Below, piece by piece: positions 4,118 through 11,998 of a stretch of 13,101 nt of DNA. The position numbers and the translations under genes are program-made. Position 1 is the first letter of the stretch. Every line of letters starts with the position of its first letter. A model generated the notes under the pieces. That model worked only from the letters and a program-made list of their open reading frames with translations. It was not told where the DNA came from and ran no database searches. Source of the DNA: Armatimonadota bacterium (GTDB taxonomy: Bacteria; Armatimonadota; Hebobacteria; Hebobacterales; WVXJ01). Location: the NCBI GenBank assembly GCA_011773575.1, contig WVXJ01000014.1:5224-18324 (forward strand), given 5' to 3'.

Positions 4118-6367
4118 ATGCAGAAGCGTGAAGTAAGGCTCAGGCGAGGGATGGGGCTGGCGGAGGCCACTCTCATCGGCGTCGGCGCCATGGTGGGGGC
4201 AGGTATCTTCGTCTTGACAGGCATTGCTGCCGGAGCCGCCGGGCCCGCGCTCGTCCTCGCCTTCGCCCTCAATGGGCTTATAGCTCTTACCGCGGGGATG
4301 GCCTATGCCGAGTTGGGCTCCACCTTTCCCCAAGCCGGCGGTGGCTATGCCTGGGCGAAACGTGCGCTGCCCGGACCCTTCGGTTTTCTGGCGGGATGGA
4401 TATCATGGTTTAGTCACTCCGTCGCCTGCAGTCTTTATGGCCTCGGCTTCGGCGCCTACTTCGCACAATTGCTCCATGCCTTCGGCCTGGGAATCCCGTA
4501 TCTCTCCGATGCCGTGGAGGTTAAGGTGCTCGCCGTCATCGTGGTCGCCGTCTTCACCTTCGTGAACTACCGCGGCTCCGCGGAGACGGGCCGGGCGGGC
4601 AATCTCATAACTCTGGGCCAGATGGCGATTCTACTCGTCTTCGTGGTCTTCGGATTATTTGCGCTCCGCGGCGCCCCGCAATGGCCTGAGAACTTTTCAC
4701 CTTTCCTCCCGCAGGGAGTCTCCGGGCTGTTGATGGCAATGGGGCTGACGTTTGTCGCTTTCGAGGGCTATGAAATCATTGCCCAGTGCGGCGAAGAGGT
4801 GCGTCAGCCGCGGCGTAACATTCCCCGCGCCATCTTTCTCTCCATCGGCCTGGTTGTGATTTTCTACGTGGTTATCGCCTTCGTGATGTTGGGCGCGGTG
4901 CGCGCTCCTGCGGGAACGCCAGTGTGGCAGTATCTGGGAGGGTACGCCGAACTCGCCGTACTGGAGGCATCTCGCCAGTTCGTTCCCGGCGGCATCCTTC
5001 TTCTCCTGGTGGGAGGCCTGTTTGCCACCGCCTCCGCGCTGAACGCCACACTCTATTCCTCCTCCCGCGTCTCCTTCGCCATGGGTCGTGATTTTAATCT
5101 TCCGGGCGTCTTCGCTCGCATCAACAAGAAACGCCGCACTCCTCATGGCGCCATACTATTCTCCGCTCTGGTCATCCTCGCCATGGCCATCGCCTTGCCG
5201 CTCGAAGAAGTCGCCAGCGCAACCGATATTACCTTCATGTTCCTCTTCGCCATGATCAACCTTTCTTTGATTGCCCTCCGCTATCAGAAGCCGAACGTGA
5301 AGCGGGGGTTCAGGGTTCCCCTCCATCCCTGGCTGCCGCTGGTTTCCACCGCGTGTCTTATGGGCTTGGCGGTTCACCTTTTCCGCTTCAGCAGCACCGC
5401 CTGGTTCGTGGCAATGGGCTGGATAGTATTGGGGCTGATTGTCTTTCGCGAATATGCCAGCAAGCGGGAGCAAGAAGAGACCGGCGCGCGCCCCCTGCTG
5501 GAGGAAAGCACTATCGAGCCAATCAAGGATCCCATCTTGGTGGCAGTATCCAACCCCAACAGTGTGGAGCCGGTCACTCGCATCGCCTGCGCCATCGCTC
5601 GCCAGTGGCAGACAGAGGTGATCGCGCTACATGTGGTAGAGGTTCCCGCCCAACTGCCGCGCTCGGAAGGAAGGCGTTTCCTCGAACGGGCGGAGCCGCT
5701 CTTCGAGTCTGCCGTCAAGATCGGGGAGGAGATGAAGACCCCCGTGTTTGGGGCGCTTTGGGTCTCCAGCAATCTGCAGCGGGGAATGCTGGAGGCGATC
5801 GCGGAAAAGAAGCCGTCATTGGTAGTATTGGGTTGGCGCGGTTACGGCCGGACGCGGGAAAGATTCTTCGGCACCACACTGGATCCGATTTTGCGCGCGG
5901 CGCCGGCGAATATTGCGCTGTTGCGGTGGAAGAACAAGAAACGCAAACTGGAGAATGTTCTGGTTGGAGTTACGGCAAGCTCACATTGCCACCTGGCAAT
6001 AGAAATCGCCCAATCTTTGGAGAGACAACTGAAGGCAAAATGCCGCTATCTCCATGTCATGAAGCGCGGCACCCCCATGGATGTGGACACAGAAAGCGCC
6101 TTTCTGTGCGCGGATGAAAAGGAAAAGCCGCCGCTCGATTTGGAGGTGGTCCAAGCGCGTTCAACCGCGGCAAAGATTATTGAAGAGTCCGAAGAGGCGG
6201 ACCTGCTCATTCTGGGCGCCGCCCGTGAAGGAGTGTTGAGCCAGATGGTCTTCGGCGAAAAAGCGCGCAAAATCGCACGTCGCGCCAAGTGCTCCGTCCT
6301 CCTTGCAAAACGCAAACCCGGGCCCGGCCGCTCCCTTCTGCGCCGGCTCTTCACCGGCCAGGAATGA
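4118..6367 (+). CDS. APC-superfamily amino acid permease fused to two universal stress protein domains
   Basis: This is a 749-residue inner-membrane protein. Residues 1-445 form an APC permease of about twelve membrane segments. TM1 carries the substrate-binding glycine motif GVGAMVGAGIFVLTG (21-35), and TM6 plus the loop after it gives FVAFEGYEIIAQCGEEVRQP (212-231), typical of the family. After a hydrophilic linker (446-470) come two cytoplasmic USP domains, about 471-605 and 611-731. The first has the complete ATP-binding signature G572-xx-G575-x9-G585-T586. In the second, the equivalent positions read G700-AA-R703-x9-G713-E714, lacking the middle glycine and final Ser/Thr, so it probably does not bind ATP. 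Such fusions are known in archaea and some bacteria; USP domains are thought to tune transport to energy state. The transported amino acid is not evident. The next gene follows after 153 bases without a visible terminator. Confidence 0.92.
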   Translation: MQKREVRLRRGMGLAEATLIGVGAMVGAGIFVLTGIAAGAAGPALVLAFALNGLIALTAGMAYAELGSTFPQAGGGYAWAKRALPGPFGFLAGWISWFSHSVACSLYGLGFGAYFAQLLHAFGLGIPYLSDAVEVKVLAVIVVAVFTFVNYRGSAETGRAGNLITLGQMAILLVFVVFGLFALRGAPQWPENFSPFLPQGVSGLLMAMGLTFVAFEGYEIIAQCGEEVRQPRRNIPRAIFLSIGLVVIFYVVIAFVMLGAVRAPAGTPVWQYLGGYAELAVLEASRQFVPGGILLLLVGGLFATASALNATLYSSSRVSFAMGRDFNLPGVFARINKKRRTPHGAILFSALVILAMAIALPLEEVASATDITFMFLFAMINLSLIALRYQKPNVKRGFRVPLHPWLPLVSTACLMGLAVHLFRFSSTAWFVAMGWIVLGLIVFREYASKREQEETGARPLLEESTIEPIKDPILVAVSNPNSVEPVTRIACAIARQWQTEVIALHVVEVPAQLPRSEGRRFLERAEPLFESAVKIGEEMKTPVFGALWVSSNLQRGMLEAIAEKKPSLVVLGWRGYGRTRERFFGTTLDPILRAAPANIALLRWKNKKRKLENVLVGVTASSHCHLAIEIAQSLERQLKAKCRYLHVMKRGTPMDVDTESAFLCADEKEKPPLDLEVVQARSTAAKIIEESEEADLLILGAAREGVLSQMVFGEKARKIARRAKCSVLLAKRKPGPGRSLLRRLFTGQE

Positions 6368-6429
6368 AGGCGTGCTGAGCACACCGCTTGTTGCCGGAAT
6401 TGCCGTCCACGGGCAAGGATCGCCTCAGA

Positions 6430-6458
6430 TTGACCGCTGCTCAACTGACTGCTAACAT
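6430..6458 (+). promoter_or_regulatory. Candidate promoter of the slipin-nfeD operon
   Basis: TTGACC (6430-6435) and TAACAT (6453-6458) are exactly 17 bases apart, with 5/6 and 4/6 matches to the sigma-70 boxes. This is the same layout as the candidate promoter at 875-903. The start codon at 6521 would lie about 55 bases into the message, preceded by AAGGAGG (6508-6514). Read-through from the permease gene is also possible. Confidence 0.4.
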
Positions 6459-6520
6459 ACAACCAACTCGAGACTGCAATACTGACCACTTAAGCCGAAT
6501 CTGCATCAAGGAGGAAGAAG

Positions 6521-7426
6521 ATGGAATCGGAAACCTCATTGGTCATTGGGGCGGTAGGCTTAGTCTTCGTGCTGATCATACTCGCATCAGCCATCCGCAT
6601 TGTTCCGGAGTATCAACGACTGGTAGTGCTGCGATTGGGTAGGGCATTGGGCGCAAGAGGCCCGGGGCTGATCATCCTGATTCCCGTTGTGGACCGCGGG
6701 ATCAAGGTGGACCTCCGCGAGATCTTCTTCGATGTCCATCCTCAGGCCGCCATCACCATGGACAACGCGCCAATTTCCGTTGACTTCTATATCTACATGA
6801 AAGTCGTTGACCCCATGGCAAGTGTACTGCAAGTGAAAGACTTCTTCGGCGCCTCCCAGGGGATAGCCATCACGACTTTGCGCGCGGTCGTCGGAGAGAT
6901 GCTGCTCGATGATGTGCTGGCAAGACGAGAGCAGATCAATGAAGTCCTGCGGGTCAAACTAGATGAGGTGACCAATCGCTGGGGCATCAAGGTAACCGCC
7001 GTAGAAATCCGCGAGATCGTTCCCCCCAGAGACATCCAGGATGCCATGAGCAAACAGATGTCGGCCGAACGCAGCCGACGCGCTGTGGTAACCGAAGCCG
7101 AGGGTAAGCGTGAGGCGCAGATAAAGATCGCCGAGGGTGAGCGACAGGCCACCATCCTCCGCGCCGAAGGTGAAAAACAGGCCGCCATCCTGGAGGCGGA
7201 GGGTGAGCGCCAGGCGAGAATCCTGGTGGCCGAAGGCTATGCCGAGGCCTTACAGCGAATCTTTGCCGCCGCCAAGGGTGTAGACAGCAAGACGATGGCG
7301 CTTCAGTATCTCGAGGCACTGAAAGATATCGGCAGTGGAGAGTCAACCAAGTTCGTCATACCTCTGGAATTCACGCGGATGATTCAGCCTTTTGTGAGCC
7401 ATACCGAGAAGTCGGTGCAAGACTAG
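6521..7426 (+). CDS. Slipin (bacterial stomatin-like SPFH protein)
   Basis: This 301-residue SPFH-domain protein anchors in the inner membrane and oligomerises into a scaffold that recruits the partner protease encoded next door. It has one N-terminal membrane segment (about 6-25), then the stomatin hallmark IRIVPEYQRLVVLRLGR (25-41), the SPFH core (about 26-180) with the EIVPPRDIQDAM motif (165-176), and a long C-terminal helix. Residues 193-247 of that helix are five consecutive 11-residue repeats of the form AEGxxxAxIxx, for example AEGERQATILR and AEGEKQAAILE, a right-handed hendecad coiled coil. The ATG is fixed by AAGGAGG six bases upstream. The nfeD gene follows after 30 bases, the standard slipin-NfeD operon arrangement. 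Length and order are normal for the family. Confidence 0.95.
   Translation: MESETSLVIGAVGLVFVLIILASAIRIVPEYQRLVVLRLGRALGARGPGLIILIPVVDRGIKVDLREIFFDVHPQAAITMDNAPISVDFYIYMKVVDPMASVLQVKDFFGASQGIAITTLRAVVGEMLLDDVLARREQINEVLRVKLDEVTNRWGIKVTAVEIREIVPPRDIQDAMSKQMSAERSRRAVVTEAEGKREAQIKIAEGERQATILRAEGEKQAAILEAEGERQARILVAEGYAEALQRIFAAAKGVDSKTMALQYLEALKDIGSGESTKFVIPLEFTRMIQPFVSHTEKSVQD
7097..7261 (+). repeat. Five in-frame 33-base repeat units encoding slipin hendecads
   Basis: Five successive 33-base units each begin with GCCGA(A/G)GG, the start of an AEG triplet, and encode one 11-residue turn of the coiled coil (residues 193-247). The first four are closest to one another; the fifth (AEGYAEALQRI) has diverged. 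Third-position differences show that these are old copies under protein-level selection, not a fresh expansion. Confidence 0.85.
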
Positions 7427-7456
7427 AGGCAGTCTGCTGTCTGACCGGAGGGAGAA

Positions 7457-8833
7457 ATGCTCAAGCGATCTCTTCGTGCTCTCAGGCGGATTCGAATCAT
7501 CACCGCCTTAGGTGCAATCGCGCTGGCGCTCTATCTGCTAGCCGGCTTTGTGGATGCCGGCAGTACCCGGCCTGTGGTTTACCGGGCCGAAATAAAGGGG
7601 GTCATCAACCCCTTTGGCGCGCGCTATCTGGAACGCGCTATCCGTGAAACAGAGCGCGCCGGCGCAGCCGCGTTGATTCTGGTCCTGGATACCCCCGGCG
7701 GCCTCGATACCGCCATGCGTTCCATGATTCAGGCGGAACTGAATGCCCATGTTCCGGTAATCGTCTATGTCGCCCCCTCCGGTGCCCGCGCGGCATCAGC
7801 AGGTATGTTTATTACCCTCGCCGGTCATCTCGCCGCCATGGCCCCGGGAACGGCCATCGGCGCGGCACATCCCGTCAGCATCACCGGTGGGGGAGAGCAA
7901 GGCGAAGTCATGGAAGCGAAGATCACCGAGGACGCCGCCGCCATGGCGCGGTCCATCGCCGCTCATCGGGAGCGGAATGTCGCCTGGGCGGAATCCGCGG
8001 TGCGTGACAGTGTCTCCATTACCGCCTCTGAAGCCAAGGAGAAAGGCGTCATTGAGATTATTGCCGCCAGCCTTGATGACCTCCTCAACCAGGCACATGG
8101 AAGAAGCGTCAAAACTCCCGCCGGTGCGACCGTACTCAGTCTCCAAGGGGCAGAAGTCAAGGACCTTCCCATGGGGTTTGTCGAGCGCCTCTTCCATATC
8201 ATCGCCGAGCCCAATATCGCCTACATCCTGCTCACCCTCGGCACCTTGGGCTTGATAGTGGAGTTCTACAACCCCGGCGGTCTGCTGCCGGGTATTGCGG
8301 GAGCCATCTGTCTGTTACTCGGGCTTGCCGCTCTAGGGACCTTGCCCATCGGTTGGGCCGGAGTTGCGCTGCTTGCACTGGCGCTGGCGCTGCTAATAGC
8401 CGAACTTCATGCTCCCGGCTTCGGCGCCTTCGGCGTGGGCGCGCTTATCGCTTTCTTGGCCGGCTCACTACTCCTGTTTGTGCCTATTACCCCGCCATCA
8501 CCGGCGGCGCCGGTGGTGCGTGTCAGCCCCTGGCTCATCGGCACCATGACCGCCCTCTTCGGTGGAGTAATTCTGCTCGTCGCGCAGCGGGTGTGGGCGG
8601 CCCAGCGCCTGGCTCCACAGACAGGTCAGGAAGCGCTCATCGGTGTGACCGCGGAGGTGATATCCCCCATCGCTCCGGAAGGCACCGTCCGCGTGCGGGG
8701 GGAGGTGTGGTCGGCGCGCAGTGAGGGTGGATCCATCGCCGCGGGAGCCTCCGTCCAAGTGGAGAGAATTGAGGGTGTCGTGCTTGTCGTCAGGCCGGCG
8801 ACCGCGCAGAAGACAGAGCAGTCCCCCGCATGA
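7457..8833 (+). CDS. nfeD: NfeD-family membrane-bound serine protease, long form
   Basis: This 458-residue protein is the slipin partner (STOPP/NfeD1b class). An N-terminal signal or membrane segment (about 14-34) leads into a ClpP-like protease domain (about 40-215). VLDTPGG (76-82) forms the oxyanion-side loop. ASAG places the nucleophile at S114, and MEAKITED gives the general-base lysine K155; the 41-residue spacing equals that of the S97/K138 dyad in the characterised Pyrococcus horikoshii homologue PH1510. Several membrane segments follow (about 252-380), then a small C-terminal OB-fold (about 388-446). PH1510 is reported to cleave the C-terminal hydrophobic region of its stomatin partner; the same role is inferred here. 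GGAGGG (7447-7452) supports the ATG. The gene ends the plus-strand operon and converges with the HEAT-like gene 80 bases on. I see no missing catalytic residue. Confidence 0.95.
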   Translation: MLKRSLRALRRIRIITALGAIALALYLLAGFVDAGSTRPVVYRAEIKGVINPFGARYLERAIRETERAGAAALILVLDTPGGLDTAMRSMIQAELNAHVPVIVYVAPSGARAASAGMFITLAGHLAAMAPGTAIGAAHPVSITGGGEQGEVMEAKITEDAAAMARSIAAHRERNVAWAESAVRDSVSITASEAKEKGVIEIIAASLDDLLNQAHGRSVKTPAGATVLSLQGAEVKDLPMGFVERLFHIIAEPNIAYILLTLGTLGLIVEFYNPGGLLPGIAGAICLLLGLAALGTLPIGWAGVALLALALALLIAELHAPGFGAFGVGALIAFLAGSLLLFVPITPPSPAAPVVRVSPWLIGTMTALFGGVILLVAQRVWAAQRLAPQTGQEALIGVTAEVISPIAPEGTVRVRGEVWSARSEGGSIAAGASVQVERIEGVVLVVRPATAQKTEQSPA

Positions 8834-8885
8834 AGTTGCGGTTTCTACTTCTGCAATAGGCTCCAGGGTTTCTCCAGGATCGCCA

Positions 8886-8913
8886 GGATTGTCGTTTCCT
8901 CCAACGACTATCC
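8886..8913. terminator. Hairpin between converging nfeD and HEAT-like genes
   Basis: GTCGTT (8891-8896) pairs exactly with AACGAC (8903-8908), and after one T-T mismatch GGAT (8886-8889) pairs with ATCC (8910-8913), for ten pairs in all. It is followed on the plus strand by TTATTCT and abuts the stop codon of the minus-strand gene. It probably ends the nfeD transcript and may serve both strands. Confidence 0.45.
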
Positions 8914-9516
8914 TTATTCTCCGTGGAGAAAGCCATATTCCAATTTGGAGGCGACGCCGAAGTTGCTCGTGCTCTGCACACCTTCTCCCGCCTCCAACAT
9001 CTGCAGTGCATTCTCCAGGACGACGACTTCATTGCCATACAGTTCCGGCTGTGCCTGTTCTGCAACCAGTGCCTCATGTTCGGAGATGACTGCGCTCAAG
9101 ACTCCGGCCTTGTTTTTCGCTCCCAGGCGTACGAGAGCGGCTGCTGCCTGCATGCGATCTTCTCCGTAATAGCCGGGGTAATCGTGTCTCAAGATCTTGC
9201 AGATTCCATCAATCGCTCTGCGTGTGCCTATCCGCGCAAGGGTATTCACCATGCTAACATCATTCTGCGCCCGCATGGTGCCTCGCATGGGGACGACTTG
9301 ACCGATGGTCTCAACAAGGTCAGGCACTGCTGCTTCGCCTATGTCCACGATGGGATTGATTTCTTTCTCGGTGAGTTCCCTATCGGCGACATATTTGTCC
9401 AGGAAGATATCAACTGTCTCCTGCTGCTCAGGGGTCAGCGGGGGTACCCTATTTGAGTACCAGTACACGAGCCCCGCGGCGGCGGCAATAAGTATTAGAA
9501 CTGGTAAGATTCTCAT
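8914..9516 (-). CDS. Membrane-anchored HEAT-like repeat protein of unknown function
   Basis: This is a 200-residue protein with an N-terminal signal anchor (about 3-20, LPVLILIAAAAGLVYWY). No lipobox cysteine follows, so the rest should face the periplasm while staying tethered. The body is helical, with two-helix units typical of HEAT repeats: IVDIGEAAVPDLVETIG (56-72), NTLARIGTRRAIDGICKIL (91-109) and QAAAALVRLGAKNKAGVLSAVI (123-144, quoted in outline). A poorly conserved tail follows. Such proteins are scaffolds, and no enzyme motif is present. The start is supported by AAGGA a few bases upstream on the minus strand. The plus strand also has an open frame across most of this region, but only the minus frame gives a signal anchor and a coherent repeat pattern. 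It diverges from the export operon and converges with nfeD; a partner cannot be inferred. Confidence 0.75.
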   Translation of the reverse strand: MRILPVLILIAAAAGLVYWYSNRVPPLTPEQQETVDIFLDKYVADRELTEKEINPIVDIGEAAVPDLVETIGQVVPMRGTMRAQNDVSMVNTLARIGTRRAIDGICKILRHDYPGYYGEDRMQAAAALVRLGAKNKAGVLSAVISEHEALVAEQAQPELYGNEVVVLENALQMLEAGEGVQSTSNFGVASKLEYGFLHGE

Positions 9517-9862
9517 AGGTCCTTCAACTCCTTCTCCGGGCTTCCTCTCAAGCCCCGCGCATGAATGTGATTCTCTTCAAGCGGATACCACCTTTCTTAC
9601 GACTCCTCTATCTGATTTCCTCTCGCATCTGCCGTTTTCTTGAGAGTTCTTGTTTCCCATCGTCAGCAGGCAACCAACTATCGCCGACGTTCTATTGCCG
9701 GCCGGTTGCTCAGACTGGCTCTGTCTTCTGACCACACCGCCAACAGGACTAATCGCTGGGACTGTGGAAATGGTTAGTAAATGTTTTATGATATAAGCGT
9801 TTTATTCTGAACGAAGGAAGACTCTCGCCGATAGCAGCCGTTGACATAATGGAGATTTGGGA
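9517..9862. other. Divergent intergenic region upstream of the export operon
   Basis: These 346 bases separate the HEAT-like gene from the export operon. The stretch 9770-9808 is markedly A/T-rich. It holds two direct copies of GTTTTAT (9783-9789 and 9799-9805, 16 bases apart) and the -10-like boxes TATGAT (9787-9792) and TATAAG (9792-9797), but no convincing -35 box. A transcription-factor-dependent promoter for the exporter is possible. A 56-codon open frame at 9561-9731 has no ribosome-binding site and is not called. I see nothing else definite. Confidence 0.5.
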
Positions 9863-11278
9863 ATGCGCACTCGCCGAATAATAGCCATTATCGCAGTTAT
9901 CATCATCGCCGCGGTGCTAATTTGGCGGGCTCTCGCGCCGCCAGAGGTGAGTGTTGCCACTGTGCGCAGGGGGGATTTGACCGACACCCTTTCCGCCACC
10001 GGTGTAGTGGAGGCCGTGCAAGTTGATGTGGCTCCCAAGATCGTCGGCCGTGTAGAGGTGCTGCTGGCCGATGAGGGTGACTCAGTGGAGGAAGGCCAGT
10101 TGATCGCGCGACTTGACGCCGCAGAACTAGAGGCGGCTCTGAGTCAATATGGGGCAGCGCTCCGCATGGCGCAGGCGGAAGTGGGCCGTGTAGAGACTGC
10201 ACTGGAGCATGAGCGGGCGGCAAGCAAGGCTCGTATCGATAGCGCGCAGGCCGCAAGGAAAGCAGCACAGGCCAACCTGCAAGACCTGCGCGCCGGTGCC
10301 AGACCCCAGGAGATAGAAAGTGCGCGCCAAGAGGTGGAGGCGGCCCAGGCGGAAGAAGAACTTGCCGTCTCCGAGTTTGAGAGAATGAAGAGCCTGTTCG
10401 AGGGAGGTGCGGTCTCTCAAGCACAAGTAGATGCCGCCCGTGCCCGATTAGCCCGCGCCCGTGCGCAACTGCGCACCGCGCAAGAGAGATTGTCCTTATT
10501 GGAGGAAGGCGCTCGCAAAGAGCAGATAACTTCGGCCGAAGCCGCGTTACAAGCCGCAGAAGCCGAACACGCGGCGGCGCTTGCGGCGGCCGGACAGGTA
10601 GCCGTGGTTGAACGGGAATTGGAGTCAGCCAAAGCCCGCGCCGAACAGGCGGAAGCGGCCGTGTCAGCGGCAGAAACCGCGCTCGCCGAAACAGAGATCA
10701 ATGCACCTATCTCCGGCCGGGTTGGGAGGCGCTATGTTGATGTGGGAGACCTTACCGGGCCCGGGTCTCCGCTCTTTCTCATCATACGCGGTAATGACCT
10801 CTGGGTCATCGCTGAGGTGGATGAGGAGGATTTGTCTCTGGTGCATCCGGGTCAGTCTGTAGAAATCACGGCCGAAGCCCTCTCCGCGCCGCTGCCCGGC
10901 ACAGTCGTTGAGGTGGGACCTGTCGCCCTTTCGAGGGGTTTGGAGCAAGTGCGCGCCAAAATTGTGCGCTGCAAGGTCGTGCTGGAACGCGGCCAAGAAC
11001 TTCTCAGGCCCGGTATGGAGGTGGATGTTTCCGGGAATGCAACACTCGCCCAAAACGTCTTGCTGGTGCCCAATGATGCGATCATCGAGTCAGGGGGCGA
11101 AGATTCCGTCTTCACCGTTACGGATAAAGCGGTGCACCGGAAGCAAGTTGAGGTCGGGCATCGCAACTACCTGGAGGCCGAGATAACCTCCGGTCTGCAA
11201 GAGGGGGAAGTAGTGGTCATCGAGGGCGGTTTGGATTTGGGCGAGGGCGAACGGGTGGCGGTTCGCCGGGAGAAGTAG
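9863..11278 (+). CDS. Periplasmic adaptor (membrane fusion) protein, HlyD/YbhG-like
   Basis: This 471-residue adaptor links an inner-membrane ABC exporter to an outer-membrane channel. It has an N-terminal membrane anchor (6-23), the first half of the lipoyl domain (about 56-85, GRVEVLLADEGDSVEEGQ), a long Ala/Glu-rich coiled-coil hairpin (about 86-275), the second lipoyl half (INAPISGRVGRRYVDVGD, 279-296) and beta-barrel and membrane-proximal domains (about 310-470). The hairpin arms carry the paired loops AGARPQEI (144-151) and EGARKEQI (215-222), which I associate with YbhG-type adaptors. The tip has the full TolC-docking motif R174-x3-L178-x6-S185. The ATG at 9863 is chosen because GGAG (9851-9854) lies eight bases away; the in-frame TTG at 9857 is too close. 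One base separates its stop from the ATPase start. No TolC homologue is in the window. Confidence 0.93.
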   Translation: MRTRRIIAIIAVIIIAAVLIWRALAPPEVSVATVRRGDLTDTLSATGVVEAVQVDVAPKIVGRVEVLLADEGDSVEEGQLIARLDAAELEAALSQYGAALRMAQAEVGRVETALEHERAASKARIDSAQAARKAAQANLQDLRAGARPQEIESARQEVEAAQAEEELAVSEFERMKSLFEGGAVSQAQVDAARARLARARAQLRTAQERLSLLEEGARKEQITSAEAALQAAEAEHAAALAAAGQVAVVERELESAKARAEQAEAAVSAAETALAETEINAPISGRVGRRYVDVGDLTGPGSPLFLIIRGNDLWVIAEVDEEDLSLVHPGQSVEITAEALSAPLPGTVVEVGPVALSRGLEQVRAKIVRCKVVLERGQELLRPGMEVDVSGNATLAQNVLLVPNDAIIESGGEDSVFTVTDKAVHRKQVEVGHRNYLEAEITSGLQEGEVVVIEGGLDLGEGERVAVRREK

Positions 11279-11279
11279 T

Positions 11280-11996
11280 ATGTCGCGTGATTCCCTTCCG
11301 GTCGTCGTGCTAGATGATGTCTGGAAGGTTTATCAGATGGGCGCAGTTGAGGTCAATGCGCTGGGAGGTGTATCTCTGGAATTGCCGGCCGGTGAATTCA
11401 CCGTACTGCTCGGCCCCAGCGGCTCCGGCAAGACCACCTTGCTTAACCTCGTGGGCGGGCTCGACAAACCCACCCGCGGCCGTGTCCTGGTAGATGGAAC
11501 TGACCTTGGCCGCCTGGAGGATGCGGGTCTCACCAAATACCGCAGAAACTCGGTAGGCTTTGTCTTCCAATTCTTCAATCTCATTCCCACCCTTACCGCC
11601 CGCGAGAATGTGGAACTTGCCGCCGAACTGGTGAATCAAGCCGATCAGGCGGACTGGGCGCTTGAGCAGGTGGGGCTGGCTGACCGCGCCCATCACTTCC
11701 CCGCCGAACTCAGTGGAGGCGAACAGCAGCGAGTCGCTATCGCCCGCGCGCTGGCGAAGAATCCCCGGATCATGCTCGCCGATGAACCCACCGGAAACCT
11801 GGACTGTGAGACCGGACTGAGAGTGCTCCGCAGCCTGAAAGATGCCACCCGCACAGAAGGTCGATCGGTGCTGCTCGTAACCCACAATTCGGTTATCGCA
11901 GAGATGGCCGATCGCGTCGTGCGCCTGCACAGCGGGGAAGTGGCAGAGATGGTGTGCAATGAATCTCCCGCCGAACCCGAATCACTCTCCTGGTGA
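11280..11996 (+). CDS. ABC exporter ATPase, LolD/MacB type
   Basis: This 238-residue nucleotide-binding subunit powers the exporter formed with the flanking adaptor and permease. All ATPase motifs are intact: Walker A GPSGSGKT (45-52), Q-loop Q97 in VFQFFNLIPTLTARENV, signature LSGGEQQRVAIARAL (144-158), Walker B RIMLADEP (163-170) with catalytic E169, D-loop NLD (173-175) and switch histidine H202. The FFNLIPTLTARENV wording is typical of the LolD/MacB/FtsE group, whose members transmit force across the membrane (mechanotransmission) instead of moving substrate through the membrane. The gene begins one base after the adaptor stop and ends two bases before the permease start, so the three are certainly one operon with coupled translation. 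A standalone ATPase distinguishes it from MacB itself, where ATPase and permease are fused. Confidence 0.95.
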   Translation: MSRDSLPVVVLDDVWKVYQMGAVEVNALGGVSLELPAGEFTVLLGPSGSGKTTLLNLVGGLDKPTRGRVLVDGTDLGRLEDAGLTKYRRNSVGFVFQFFNLIPTLTARENVELAAELVNQADQADWALEQVGLADRAHHFPAELSGGEQQRVAIARALAKNPRIMLADEPTGNLDCETGLRVLRSLKDATRTEGRSVLLVTHNSVIAEMADRVVRLHSGEVAEMVCNESPAEPESLSW

Positions 11997-11998
11997 AG

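Noticed and set aside
5353..6117. 254-codon plus-strand frame inside the permease-USP gene
   Set aside because: It is Gly/Arg-rich shadow sequence in another frame of a gene whose USP motifs are intact in the main frame.
8923..9456. 177-codon plus-strand frame opposite the HEAT-like gene
   Set aside because: It lacks a ribosome-binding site and fold pattern. The minus frame has a signal anchor, an AAGGA site and helical repeats.
9545..9646. Eight-base inverted repeat CTCTCAAG / CTTGAGAG
   Set aside because: The arms are 86 bases apart, and a match of this length is expected about once by chance in a region this size.
9561..9731. 56-codon plus-strand frame starting MNVILFKRIPPFLR
   Set aside because: There is no ribosome-binding site, the second half is Ser/Cys-rich, and there is no resemblance to a known small protein.
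9841..9846. Perfect TTGACA box just before the adaptor gene
   Set aside because: A -10 box at 17 bases would fall inside the coding sequence and none is present, so it is not a usable promoter for this start.
9857..9862. TTG start for the adaptor protein
   Set aside because: It lies only two bases after GGAG; the ATG at 9863 has normal spacing.
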